From Chondrocystis sp. NIES-4102 (GTDB taxonomy: Bacteria > Cyanobacteriota > Cyanobacteriia > Cyanobacteriales > Xenococcaceae), in the NCBI GenBank assembly GCA_002368355.1, contig AP018283.1, positions 59,155-123,154 on the forward strand: a stretch of DNA of 64,000 bases. Reading direction: 5' to 3'. Positions 44,649 through 52,730 of the stretch are shown here, piece after piece; positions within the stretch are counted from its first letter, which is position 1; each line of letters opens with the position of its first letter. The translations under genes and the position numbers were made by a program. The notes under the pieces were generated by a model, which saw nothing but the letters and a program-made list of their open reading frames with translations, ran no database searches and had not been told where the DNA came from.

Positions 44649-45461
44649 TTATTTCATAGATTTTTTAACTGGTGCATCCTTAACTTTTATTGATTTTAAA
44701 TATTTTAAAGCTTGTTTTGCAGACGAAAATCTTTTACTTGGATTATGATTAAGACAAGTTTTTAGCCAATTGAGAAATTGCTTATCAATCTTTTTTTCTA
44801 TATCTTTAGTATTAATAGTAAAATCACTACTTAATGATTTAGATATTCGATCGCCTGATTTTCCCGAAAGCAAACTATAAATTGCCATCCCTAAACTATA
44901 CAAATCTGCACTTTTACCTAATTTTAATCCTCGTAATACTTCAGGAGGCATAAATCCAATTGTTCCAGACAGTGTACTTGATAGCGATAAACTTTTGTCC
45001 GATTCAATCGCTAAACCAAAATCTATCAAATAGTACTCACCATTTTTACCTCGAATAATATTTTGTGGTTTTATATCACGATGTATAATAATTGGATCTT
45101 TGCTTTGCAAATAAACTAAAATTTCTAAAATGCTTGTAAGTAATTTCTCAATCTCATCTAGTTTGAGAGTTTGCTTACTAAGATCTTCACCTTCAATATA
45201 TTCAGATACTAAACAACTTCCAAGTTCACTCTCAAAACTTTCTATATAGCGAGGAATATAAGGATGTTCTAAAGATTTGAGTGCTTTAATCTCTTTCTCT
45301 AAAGCCTTGTATCCTGACCAATTAGAATTATTTATAGCGAAACAAAGTTGCTTAATCACTACTTTTTTGCCATTTTTATCTTTAGCAATACAAGTTCTTT
45401 TTCCTCCTTCAAAGAAATTTTGTATATAGTTAACTATTTGGTAATTACCTAATGTTTCCAT
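44649..45461 (-). CDS. Small Ser/Thr protein kinase
   Basis: This 270-aa protein is a bare eukaryotic-type kinase domain. It has Lys37 (VVIKQL), the helix-C Glu57 region (LEKEIKAL), catalytic HRD at 127-129 (IIHRDIKPQNI), DFG at 147-149 (IDFGLA), and PPEVLRG for the APE motif. The glycine loop (FFEGGKRTCIA) is loose. There is no sensor, membrane helix or extra domain, so it is shorter than most cyanobacterial kinases. It lies directly upstream of the possibly membrane-anchored unknown gene on the same strand. Catalytic activity is likely; targets are unknown. Confidence 0.9.
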   Translation of the reverse strand: METLGNYQIVNYIQNFFEGGKRTCIAKDKNGKKVVIKQLCFAINNSNWSGYKALEKEIKALKSLEHPYIPRYIESFESELGSCLVSEYIEGEDLSKQTLKLDEIEKLLTSILEILVYLQSKDPIIIHRDIKPQNIIRGKNGEYYLIDFGLAIESDKSLSLSSTLSGTIGFMPPEVLRGLKLGKSADLYSLGMAIYSLLSGKSGDRISKSLSSDFTINTKDIEKKIDKQFLNWLKTCLNHNPSKRFSSAKQALKYLKSIKVKDAPVKKSMK

Positions 45462-45728
45462 AGAATTCGCACATTATAGGCTAATTAAAAAGTTTTCTGA
45501 AGGGAATTGAATTATAATTAATCTGAAATTTATAGTTATTGAAATGTCCTAAATGCAACTTTATTGACGATAAAGTAATGCCATATTTTTCAAAAAGCAA
45601 ACTTCTAAAATTGAAATGGTCAATATAATTTCCACTGCACAAAAAGTGCATTGTACGATTGACCATAAGGCTATGAAAAGCAAGTGCTAGGCATATTCCT
45701 TTATGCTAATCGCAATTTAAAAATATTA

Positions 45729-45995
45729 TCAACTACTCACCTTAACATCCTCATAAGATACTGTAACTACTTCAGTTTTACTCCACCTAATAAAAATTTC
45801 TCCTCCCATAGCCTGAACAACTTCCTCTAAAGTTCTTATCTGACATTTATTAGGATTAGCCAGAACTTTGTTTACAGTGCTTGTGTAATTCCCAGCACCT
45901 TTATTACTGCCTCTAAGCCGATCTACTTCCTGAGCTAATCTATATGATGTCCATTCTAACGAATCCAGTCTTTTTTGAAGTACATCTTGCTGCAT
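45729..45995 (-). CDS. Small helix-turn-helix-like regulator
   Basis: This 88-aa protein has a helical pattern typical of small plasmid Xre-like regulators (RLDSLEWTSYRLAQEVDRL, then NYTSTVNKVLANPNKCQIRT and LEEVVQAMGGEIFIRW). The stretch SYRLAQEV...YTSTVNKVLANP fits a helix-turn-helix. The IRTLEEVVQAMGGEI portion is seen in antitoxin-type regulators. It reads away from the DUF932 gene across a 206-bp divergent gap with a strong promoter, so it could control that region. Confidence 0.55.
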   Translation of the reverse strand: MQQDVLQKRLDSLEWTSYRLAQEVDRLRGSNKGAGNYTSTVNKVLANPNKCQIRTLEEVVQAMGGEIFIRWSKTEVVTVSYEDVKVSS

Positions 45996-46087
45996 ATTTT
46001 TCTATCACAAAATCATATCTATAATTTCTATCACAAATACGCTATTAATTACTAGTTACTATCAAAGTACGTATTTCATAAAAAATA

Positions 46088-46166
46088 TTGTATTTATATC
46101 ATTGGTATGCTATAATAGTAAAAACAAGAAAGAGAGCCAGCTTACCAGGGCATTAGCTCTCTTTCT
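46088..46166 (+). promoter_or_regulatory. Strong promoter with 5'-terminal hairpin ahead of the DUF932 gene
   Basis: TTGTAT (46088-46093) and TATAAT (46111-46116) are spaced by 17 bp. About ten bases after the -10 box begins a perfect 11-bp stem, AGAAAGAGAGC (46127-46137) with GCTCTCTTTCT (46156-46166) around an 18-nt loop, so the hairpin lies at the very 5' end of the mRNA. The layout recurs at other genes in this window. Confidence 0.65.
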
Positions 46167-46201
46167 CAATCCATTACACAGGTAACAGAATACAAAATAT
46201 T

Positions 46202-47137
46202 ATGACACATGAATTTGAATCGGGCTTTTTCGTGCAAGAACCTGCATGGCACAAACTAGGTGAAACTTTAGATAATCCACCTACTACTGCCCAAGCTATT
46301 ATTAATGCTGGACTTAATTGGCAAGTGAAAGAGCAACCTATCTATACTCAATCTGAATTTGGTTTAAATCCAGTCAAAACTCATAAGTCTTTAGTTCGCG
46401 CCACCGATTATCAGTTATTGGGAATTGTTTCTCAAAAATATCAACCTCTTCAAAACAGCGATGCTTTTAATTGGTTCGACTTTCTTTTGCATGATGGCGA
46501 CGTATCCTTAGAGAGCGCAGGAAGTCTCAAACAGGGTAAACGGATTTGGATTCTAGCAAAAATCAAGCAAGATCCCACAGATATTATCAAAGATGATCCC
46601 GTAGAACCCTATCTACTTTTATCCAATTCTCATGATGGATCTACTGCTATTTGGATTCAATTCACTCCTATTAGGGTAGTTTGCCAAAATACTTTATCCT
46701 ACGCTCTTAATAGAAGACATTCAGATCTTAATACTAATAGGGCTTTTCGCATTCGACACCAGAAAAATCTTGAAGGTAAACTTAACCAAGCTAAAACTGC
46801 TCTTGATTTTGCCCGTCAACGATTTGCGATCGCTACTGAAGAATATCAAGCGATGGCAAAAGTATCATTAAATCAACAAGATTTAGATCTTTATTTATCT
46901 TTAGTTTTAAATACTGATACCCCCCAGGCTACTCGTGCTTATCCTCAAATTATTGGTAATTTTGAATCTGGCAGGGGCAATAAAGGTAAAACTCTTTGGG
47001 ATGCCTACAATGGTGTCACCGAGTGGCTTGATTATCAAAGGGGCAATTCTAAATCCCAACGCCTTGAATCTTCGTGGTTTGGTAATTCTGCTAAAATTCG
47101 TGCTTTAGCTCATCAATCCGCTCTCGAACTTGTTTAG
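46202..47137 (+). CDS. DUF932 (phage/plasmid-like) protein
   Basis: This 311-aa protein shows the DUF932 landmarks: FFVQEPAWHKLGETLDNPPT at the start, LNPVKTHKSLVRATDY, LGIVSQKYQPLQNSDAFNWF and TPIRVVCQNTLSYAL near residue 158. The family is common on plasmids and phages and its biochemical role is not settled. It has its own strong promoter and a 5' hairpin leader, and a clean 10-bp hairpin at 47163-47188 follows the stop as terminator. It is probably a single-gene unit. One HIP1 octamer lies near 46827. Confidence 0.85.
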   Translation: MTHEFESGFFVQEPAWHKLGETLDNPPTTAQAIINAGLNWQVKEQPIYTQSEFGLNPVKTHKSLVRATDYQLLGIVSQKYQPLQNSDAFNWFDFLLHDGDVSLESAGSLKQGKRIWILAKIKQDPTDIIKDDPVEPYLLLSNSHDGSTAIWIQFTPIRVVCQNTLSYALNRRHSDLNTNRAFRIRHQKNLEGKLNQAKTALDFARQRFAIATEEYQAMAKVSLNQQDLDLYLSLVLNTDTPQATRAYPQIIGNFESGRGNKGKTLWDAYNGVTEWLDYQRGNSKSQRLESSWFGNSAKIRALAHQSALELV

Positions 47138-47162
47138 ATTTTATTCTACGGAGATGTAAATA

Positions 47163-47188
47163 AGCGATCAATATAAGAATTGATCGCT
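47163..47188 (+). terminator. Terminator-like hairpin after the DUF932 gene
   Basis: AGCGATCAAT and ATTGATCGCT pair perfectly around a 6-nt loop 25 bp after the stop. AAAATT rather than a U run follows, so termination strength is uncertain. Confidence 0.5.
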
Positions 47189-47228
47189 AAAATTCATAAC
47201 ATTTATACTCTAATCTTTTTATATTGCA

Positions 47229-47260
47229 TACTTGACTTTTAAGTGAAGAAAAGATACAAT
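47229..47260 (+). promoter_or_regulatory. Promoter with shared TACTTGACTTTTAAGTGAAG box
   Basis: The -35 TTGACT (47232-47237) and -10 TACAAT (47255-47260) are 17 bp apart. The 20-bp word around the -35 box occurs again, exactly, on the minus strand at 61831-61850, in front of another small gene. This suggests a common regulator or a shared promoter module. Confidence 0.65.
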
Positions 47261-47330
47261 ATAGAAAAGTAGAGAATAATAGCAAAGAATCGAATCTCCA
47301 CAGACAAATATTTTACATAGTGAAATCAAT

Positions 47331-47717
47331 ATGTTTTCAAACCAGCAAGACTTTACCGCAATTTTTACCTATTCACGTAAACAAGCTATTGAAGATGGTT
47401 TTCAAGTTTGCGTATCTGATTTGTACCCTAATGATACAGCGATGTATAAATATCCCGTTTATTTTACTTCTAAAGTATGGCATCTCGCACAAGAGCAATC
47501 TGCAATTGTTTGGGATATCTGCTATATGGCTTATATAATTGCTAGAAATTCAGATAGTTCTCTCATATCTTTTTCGGTCATGGTTTTAGATTCTGAGATT
47601 GCACCTGACTTTTTAGAAGATGAATATCCCTGCTACACTCTTTTTGCAGAATGTGGAGCAGACGATTTGGATAATCCTAGCCCTGCCGTTACCATAATGT
47701 TCCCTGAAGAAAGATAA
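47331..47717 (+). CDS. DUF6573-like small plasmid protein
   Basis: This 128-aa protein begins MFSNQQDFTAIFTYSRKQAI and continues EDGFQVCVSDLYPN and MYKYPVYFTSKVWHLA. That is the pattern of a DUF6573-type family (IF.Y.R.QAI.DG.L.D, then FK.PV..T..VW) found near DUF932 genes on plasmids and phages. The role is unknown. It follows the promoter at 47229-47260 with about a 65-nt leader and is followed closely by the conserved-loop hairpin at 47734. Confidence 0.75.
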   Translation: MFSNQQDFTAIFTYSRKQAIEDGFQVCVSDLYPNDTAMYKYPVYFTSKVWHLAQEQSAIVWDICYMAYIIARNSDSSLISFSVMVLDSEIAPDFLEDEYPCYTLFAECGADDLDNPSPAVTIMFPEER

Positions 47718-47733
47718 ACAAATGTATAAAAAA

Positions 47734-47764
47734 GACGAGATCAAACTTAGCCAGTAATCTCGTC
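47734..47764 (+). promoter_or_regulatory. Leader hairpin with conserved loop CAAACTTAGCCAGTA
   Basis: GACGAGAT (47734-47741) pairs with ATCTCGTC (47757-47764). The 15-nt loop CAAACTTAGCCAGTA is identical to the loop of the hairpin ahead of the ArdA gene (62531-62558, minus), although the stems differ in sequence. TTTCAAACGTC follows here, and TTCAAACGTC follows there. A TATAAA just upstream (47725-47730) could be a -10 box for the 77-aa gene at 47866. Confidence 0.6.
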
Positions 47765-47865
47765 CTCTTTCAAACGTCAACCTAAAAACAGTTGATGCTT
47801 GAACATTATAGCATTAACACAACGATAGGCTACAACCAACTATACAGTTCAATTCGGTAATTAAA

Positions 47866-48099
47866 ATGAATTCTGAATATTTAGAAAGACAATTTCTCTT
47901 AGAGAACTTTAGACGTTATTTAATCGAGAACCCAGAAGAAGCTGTTAATAAAGCGTTACTTTACTTGGAGTATTTCCTAATTTTATCAAAAAGATATGAA
48001 GAATTAGAAGATGAATTGATAATTACTCAAAACAGCTTGATGGATATGCAAATTAAAATTAGTAATCGTGCTAAAGTCTCCTTACCCAACTTTTTGTAA
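47866..48099 (+). CDS. Small acidic helical protein (77 aa)
   Basis: I do not recognise this family. The product MNSEYLERQFLLENFRRYLI... is helical with a coiled-coil-like middle (YEELEDELIITQNSLMDMQI). It resembles the many small acidic proteins of plasmid leading regions. It lies 100 nt after the conserved-loop hairpin, which is probably its mRNA leader. Confidence 0.55.
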   Translation: MNSEYLERQFLLENFRRYLIENPEEAVNKALLYLEYFLILSKRYEELEDELIITQNSLMDMQIKISNRAKVSLPNFL

Positions 48100-48503
48100 T
48101 TGAATCAACAGTAAATTAAAAAAATAATATTAGCTTTTATTAATAATCAGTGTTTTGAAAGCTAATATTATCTCTCACCAAATTAAACTCTTACAATAAC
48201 GGCATTATATAACATCTTTTAACCATTTTAAGTAGTTTTAATAATATGTTGTTTTCCAAATTTATAAATAAGACTTAGGATCAATAATTGTTGCTTTTAC
48301 TGTGGTCGCAGTGACGTTCGCGAACAGCGCAGTTTTGGGGAGGGATTGAGAATTTTTGTTCGTTCTGATAGGGGGTATCTCTTTTTCATTTTTCTGCCAA
48401 GATGCGGACACACGTAATACGGCAACGATAACGGTAAAATTATATAGACTTAGATGCTACAATGTATATATAGCAATTAAGAAACAATCTTTACATAACG
48501 GCA
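48100..48503. other. Intergenic region with repeat debris and the fic promoter
   Basis: About 400 bp without a gene. It includes CGCAGTGACGTTCGCGAACA near 48307, a GC-rich palindromic fragment of the dispersed repeat type. TACAATGTATATATAGC near 48457 may hold the promoter of the Fic gene. Confidence 0.35.
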
Positions 48504-49670
48504 ATGACTGAATCTATTTCTTTGTTAGAGCCATTGTTACCTACCAAAAGAACTCGCCAATTAGAAAATCTAGTCTCTGAGTTAATTGCTAGTTCATCGG
48601 CATTAAATCAAAGTCTTAATAAAGAAATATCTCAAGAAATAGGCAAGTTAGTACGTTCGATGAATTGCTATTATACCAATTTAATCGAAGGTCATAAAAC
48701 GCTACCAACTGACATTGAGAGAGCTTTAAATAATGATTTTGTCGATGATGAGAGAACTAAAAATTTACAGTTAGAAGCGATCGCTCATATTAAAGTACAG
48801 AAAAAAATTGATTTAGGTTTAGCACCAGGAACGGTTGTATCTCAAGAAAGGATTCGCTGGTTACATCAAGAATTTACCAGTCAATTACCTATATCAATGC
48901 TCCGCGTAGAAAATCGAGAACAAACAAAGGTTATTAAGATTGTACCTGGGCAGTATCGAGATGGCAATGTCATTGTGGGTAAACACGTACCTATCTCGGC
49001 AACAGCTATCCCATCTTTTTTATCCAGATTCAAGCAGGTTTATGACCCAGCAAGATTATCTACTATTGATGTTATTGTTGCAGCAGCAGCATCACATCAC
49101 AGATTGTTATGGATACATCCTTTTTATGATGGCAATGGTAGAGTTAGTCGTTTATTTTCTCATGGTTATTTGAAGGAAATTGGAATTGGTAATAGTTTAT
49201 GGTCTATAGCTAGGGGATTATCTAGAAACATTGACGATTATAAAAAATATTTGGCTTTGGCGGATTCTCCCCGTTGGAATGATTATGATGGACGAGGTAA
49301 TTTAACTAACAAAGGTTTAACGGAGTTTTGTGAATTTTGGCTAAGTGTTTGTTTAGACCAGATTAAATTTATGTGTTCAATTATTGAGCCAAACAAAGTT
49401 CTTAATCGTATGGAATTATACGTGGCAGAGGAAGTGAAATTAGGCAATTTATTACCTAATTCATTTTTGCTACTCAAGCAAATTTGGTTAGAAGGAGAAA
49501 TATCAAAAAGTCAAGTACCACGTATTGTCGGTTACAAGGAAAGACACGCACGTACATTGCAAAAAAAATTACTAGAATCTCAATTAATAATAACAGATTC
49601 GGTTCGTTCTCCTTTGCGTCTTAACTTTCCAATTAAGGTGGTAGATCGTTATTTTCCTAGCTTGTTTTGA
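48504..49670 (+). CDS. Fic-domain protein (probable AMP-transferase) with built-in inhibitory helix
   Basis: This 388-aa protein has the Fic motif HPFYDGNGRVSR near residues 206-217 with catalytic His206. An N-terminal inhibitory motif YTNLIEG (Thr58 to Gly63, the T...EG pattern) makes it a class II Fic protein. A winged-helix-like C-terminus (ISKSQVPRIVGYKERHART, then LQKKLLESQLI) probably binds DNA or a partner. Such proteins transfer AMP or related groups to target hydroxyls and are held inactive by the Glu of the inhibitory helix. No separate antitoxin is nearby, in keeping with self-inhibition. Known relatives are widespread on plasmids. Confidence 0.88.
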   Translation: MTESISLLEPLLPTKRTRQLENLVSELIASSSALNQSLNKEISQEIGKLVRSMNCYYTNLIEGHKTLPTDIERALNNDFVDDERTKNLQLEAIAHIKVQKKIDLGLAPGTVVSQERIRWLHQEFTSQLPISMLRVENREQTKVIKIVPGQYRDGNVIVGKHVPISATAIPSFLSRFKQVYDPARLSTIDVIVAAAASHHRLLWIHPFYDGNGRVSRLFSHGYLKEIGIGNSLWSIARGLSRNIDDYKKYLALADSPRWNDYDGRGNLTNKGLTEFCEFWLSVCLDQIKFMCSIIEPNKVLNRMELYVAEEVKLGNLLPNSFLLLKQIWLEGEISKSQVPRIVGYKERHARTLQKKLLESQLIITDSVRSPLRLNFPIKVVDRYFPSLF

Positions 49671-49826
49671 AGCGTACCGTTGCTTTGAAGGGAGACAGGT
49701 GTGAATTGTTGAAACAACTATATAATTATATAATGTTTAACTGCGATCGCAGCCCGCGATTTTACATCTGCTTCGTGGCGGTGTCACATCGCCACATAAA
49801 TGCGTGCGCCTGTGGTCGCGTCACTC

Positions 49827-50069
49827 GTGAAAATTAAAGGTCAAATTAAGAAATGGAGGAATAGCTTGGGATTAATCGTTCCAAATCCGATAGTTAACGA
49901 TCTTCGACTATAAGCTAATGCTAATATTTTTATAAGTTTAGAGGGCGATCGCCTTATCATAGATGCAGATAAAACATTGCCGACTCTAGATAAAATATCA
50001 GATAGCATTTTAGAAGAATATAGATATACTGAAGACTTACAAGGTTTTCTTCAGTCGGAATCACACTGA
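49827..50069 (+). pseudogene. MazE/AbrB-like antitoxin, frameshifted
   Basis: From GTG 49827 the frame reads VKIKGQIKKWRNSLGLIVPN then NDLRL and a stop. The match to the MazE/AbrB swapped-hairpin domain (W.NSLGL.IP) is clear. The rest continues in the next frame (NIFISLEGDRLIIDADKTLP...) to TGA at 50069. A single-base change near 49910 separates them. No MazF toxin follows. Confidence 0.65.
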
Positions 50070-50402
50070 AGGGAATTGATTTGAATATTTGACGAGGAGA
50101 AATTATTGAAATAAATCTTAATAAATTACTATTTATTTAAAATGATATAAACGTTACTAATTTATTTATTTAAAACGATTATTCATTATAAAATTTATGC
50201 AATGAAATTTACTATTTTAGAGGAGACACAAATTAAAGTAAATATTAATTATTCATAATTTATCTGTATTAACAATATTAGTCTAATCTACAGTATATTA
50301 ATTTTATTATTAATAAATATCTATTAATTTTCTTGCTTTTATTAACTACTTTTTGTTACTATTTAAAATGAAATTTTAATATAGAAATTATATTAATTAG
50401 GT

Positions 50403-50579
50403 ATGATCTTATTGAAAAATAAATTAAGTAAAAGAATAAGCATAAGCTATTTGATAGCTTTCTTATCAATTATTTCATTAAGTGAAAAACCTGTATTTGC
50501 ACAAGTAGATGCAAATGAGGTAACGCAAACAAAAGTAGAAAATATTAACTTATCCAACTTTTTGATGTTCGTCAATTAA
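50403..50579 (+). pseudogene. Truncated secreted protein
   Basis: An ATG frame of 58 codons begins with a good signal peptide (LIAFLSIISLSEKPVFAQVD, cut after FAQ) and stops soon after. Further fragments of coding-like sequence follow to about 50700 (WSVWKSIKVDGYSEA, then stops). It looks like the start of a lost exported protein, possibly linked to the neighbouring two-partner-secretion gene. The family is not recognised. Confidence 0.4.
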
Positions 50580-50932
50580 ATATACTTATTTAACCAATTG
50601 GTCAGTTTGGAAATCTATCAAAGTTGACGGATATTCCGAAGCTAAATAGCCCTATAGAGTATCTAAAGTTTTGATAGTATCGACTGTAATAGACGATTTT
50701 TTTTTCATTAAACGATTTACTTGTACAATCTATCTATCTTGTATTTTATAAAAAGATGTCTTTTTTCCGTTTTTTTCATACTGGAAATACTAACATTGAT
50801 TTTTTAAACAATAAATTAACTTTGTTCATGTAACTGTTCAAAAAGTATATTTTGTCTGTGATTTATTTTCATCATTAGTTGGTTACTAATCAAATTAAGA
50901 ATCATAAGATTTTTAATATTATCTACCTTAAC

Positions 50933-51300
50933 TTACAAGTCAGAAGTTACCGTTATGTTTCCTATATCTTTGTCCCCATTGTAAGTACCTAAATCTCTTG
51001 CTTTATAACCAGAAAATTCCTTACTTCATGTATAACTATTATCATAAGCTGCTTTGATTATATTTTTTGCTGCTTCTTGACTTTTATCAGAGTTAAATAA
51101 TTGTGGATAAATATTTATTGCTGTCAAGAAGTTGTGATCGTCCTTCAACGTGATCAAAGATTTAAAGTTATCTGTATCTGAGCCATAGGGTAATTGTAAA
51201 GTTAGTTGCGAGATAAAAACACGGCTTCAATTTTATGAATTCTAAGAAGTTACTGTAGTTCCGACCACAATTGATGAGTTATCAGTAGTGTCCGAGTTTC
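50933..51300 (-). pseudogene. Decayed gene of unknown family
   Basis: On the minus strand, stretches such as LQLPYGSDTDNFKSLITLKD and LTAINIYPQLFNSDKSQEAA, then SGYKARDLGTYNGDKDIG, read like a protein but are broken by stops (for example after YDNSYT), ending TAA at 50933-50935. I cannot name the family. Confidence 0.4.
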
Positions 51301-51377
51301 ATCATCCTTACCAAAAGTAGTAATAATATGTTGTGCAGATGAGGCGATAATATTAAAAACGAGCTTTAAAATTGATA

Positions 51378-52730
51378 ATGAAAATTTATGGTATGTTGAG
51401 AGAAAAAAATAATGACAATGAAGATAAAGTCAGTTTTTTACCACCAGGGGCAAGAAAACTAGAGACAATTAAAGAGACAATCGAATTAATTAAAGACTCA
51501 CAGCAATTTACTGAATTGAGATCCCGCAAGTATGGTTCAGTATTTAAAACTTGTATTTTTGGACAACCAATGATTTACGTTACAGGACAGGCAGGATGCA
51601 GATTCGTTTTAGAAAATGAGGACATTTATTTTCAAAATAAAATGCTTCCAAATATGGAAAGCTTAATCGGTAAATTTGCGGTTACTACTCAAATTGATAG
51701 AATTCATCACAATAGACGCAAGATTTTAGCTAAAGCGTTTACGCCGAAATATTTAGAAGAGAAAATACCAATTATTACTCAAATAACAGCAAAATATATA
51801 GAACGATGGGATCAGCATAGGTACATCAACTGGTATGATGAACTACAAAATTATAGTTTAGATATTGCTTGTAAGCTCTTTGTTGGAATAGACAATGGAT
51901 CTCAAAGTGAATTAGGAAGTTTATATAAAATTTGGAGTGAAGGATTATTTTCTTTCGCACTGCCTTTGCCTTGGACTAAATTAGGTCGTGCCTTAGATAG
52001 TAGAGATAGAATTCTCGCTATTATAAATAATCTTATTGAAGATAGAAAAAATAAATATTGGCAAAATGATCTTTTAGGAATTTTACTCAACGCTCGTGAT
52101 GAAGAAGGAAACTGTTTAACAGAACATGAGGTTAAAGATCAAATCTTAAATATGCTTTCTGCTGGACATGGTACGCTAGCTTCAGCATTATGCTCTATTT
52201 GCTTATTACTTACACAAAATCCTGGAGTTCTCGAACGTTGTCGTCAAGAACAAAAAGTTTTTATTAACTGTGAGCCAATGACAATAAATGCTTTAGAAAA
52301 AATGGTATATTTGGAAGCCGTAATAAAAGAAGTATTACGTATATTTCCCCCAGTAGGAGGCGGGTTTAGAGAAATAATTAAAGATTGTGAGTTTGAAAAC
52401 TATTATTTTCCAAAAGGTTGGAGAGTTATTTATAATTCATTTATGTCTCATAAAGACGCAACTTGTTTTATTTCTCCAGAGAAATTCAACCCTGATCGCT
52501 TTCTTGAGCTTGGTGAAAATAATTATAGAGGATATTTTCCTTTTGGTGGTGGTAAACGACGTTGTTTAGGTGAAAATCTTGCTCGTTTAGAAATGAAAAT
52601 TTTTGCAGCTATGATTATCAGCAGATGTGAATGGCAAATATTACATGGTCAAGATTTAACAATGCAGCAATTACCGTTTCCTCATCCAAAAGACAATTTG
52701 AAAGTTAGCTTCTCATGTCAAAAATATTAA
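51378..52730 (+). CDS. Cytochrome P450 (CYP120-like)
   Basis: This 450-aa enzyme (start ATG 51378; a TTG two codons earlier is less likely) shows the heme-binding loop FPFGGGKRRCLGENLARLE with Cys near 395. It also has the ExxR helix KEVLR near 318, the PERF-like FNPDRF, and an I-helix segment LSAGHGTLAS near 262. The N-terminus (LPPGARKLETIKETIELI) and general look resemble CYP120, the cyanobacterial retinoid-hydroxylase group; there is no membrane anchor. The I helix has Gly where most P450s have an acidic residue (AG.D/E-T), which may change oxygen activation. It overlaps the TpsA gene by 16 bp, so the two are co-expressed. Substrate unknown. Confidence 0.92.
   Translation: MKIYGMLREKNNDNEDKVSFLPPGARKLETIKETIELIKDSQQFTELRSRKYGSVFKTCIFGQPMIYVTGQAGCRFVLENEDIYFQNKMLPNMESLIGKFAVTTQIDRIHHNRRKILAKAFTPKYLEEKIPIITQITAKYIERWDQHRYINWYDELQNYSLDIACKLFVGIDNGSQSELGSLYKIWSEGLFSFALPLPWTKLGRALDSRDRILAIINNLIEDRKNKYWQNDLLGILLNARDEEGNCLTEHEVKDQILNMLSAGHGTLASALCSICLLLTQNPGVLERCRQEQKVFINCEPMTINALEKMVYLEAVIKEVLRIFPPVGGGFREIIKDCEFENYYFPKGWRVIYNSFMSHKDATCFISPEKFNPDRFLELGENNYRGYFPFGGGKRRCLGENLARLEMKIFAAMIISRCEWQILHGQDLTMQQLPFPHPKDNLKVSFSCQKY

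Larger units (their letters stand above)
49671..51377. other. 1.7-kb region of decayed genes and repeats
   Basis: The gap between fic and the P450 gene has no intact gene. It contains a GC-rich repeat cluster at 49740-49825 (including GTGGCG-gtgtcacat-CGCCAC and the GTCGCGTCAC word of the mini-elements). A broken MazE-like antitoxin (49827-50069), a truncated secreted protein (50403-50579) and a decayed minus-strand gene (about 50933-51300) follow. Confidence 0.5.

Noticed and set aside
45481..45666. Minus-strand frame of 61 codons between the kinase and the small regulator
   Set aside because: No ribosome site, no recognisable domain, and codon pattern like non-coding DNA; it could be decayed sequence, so it is not listed as a gene.
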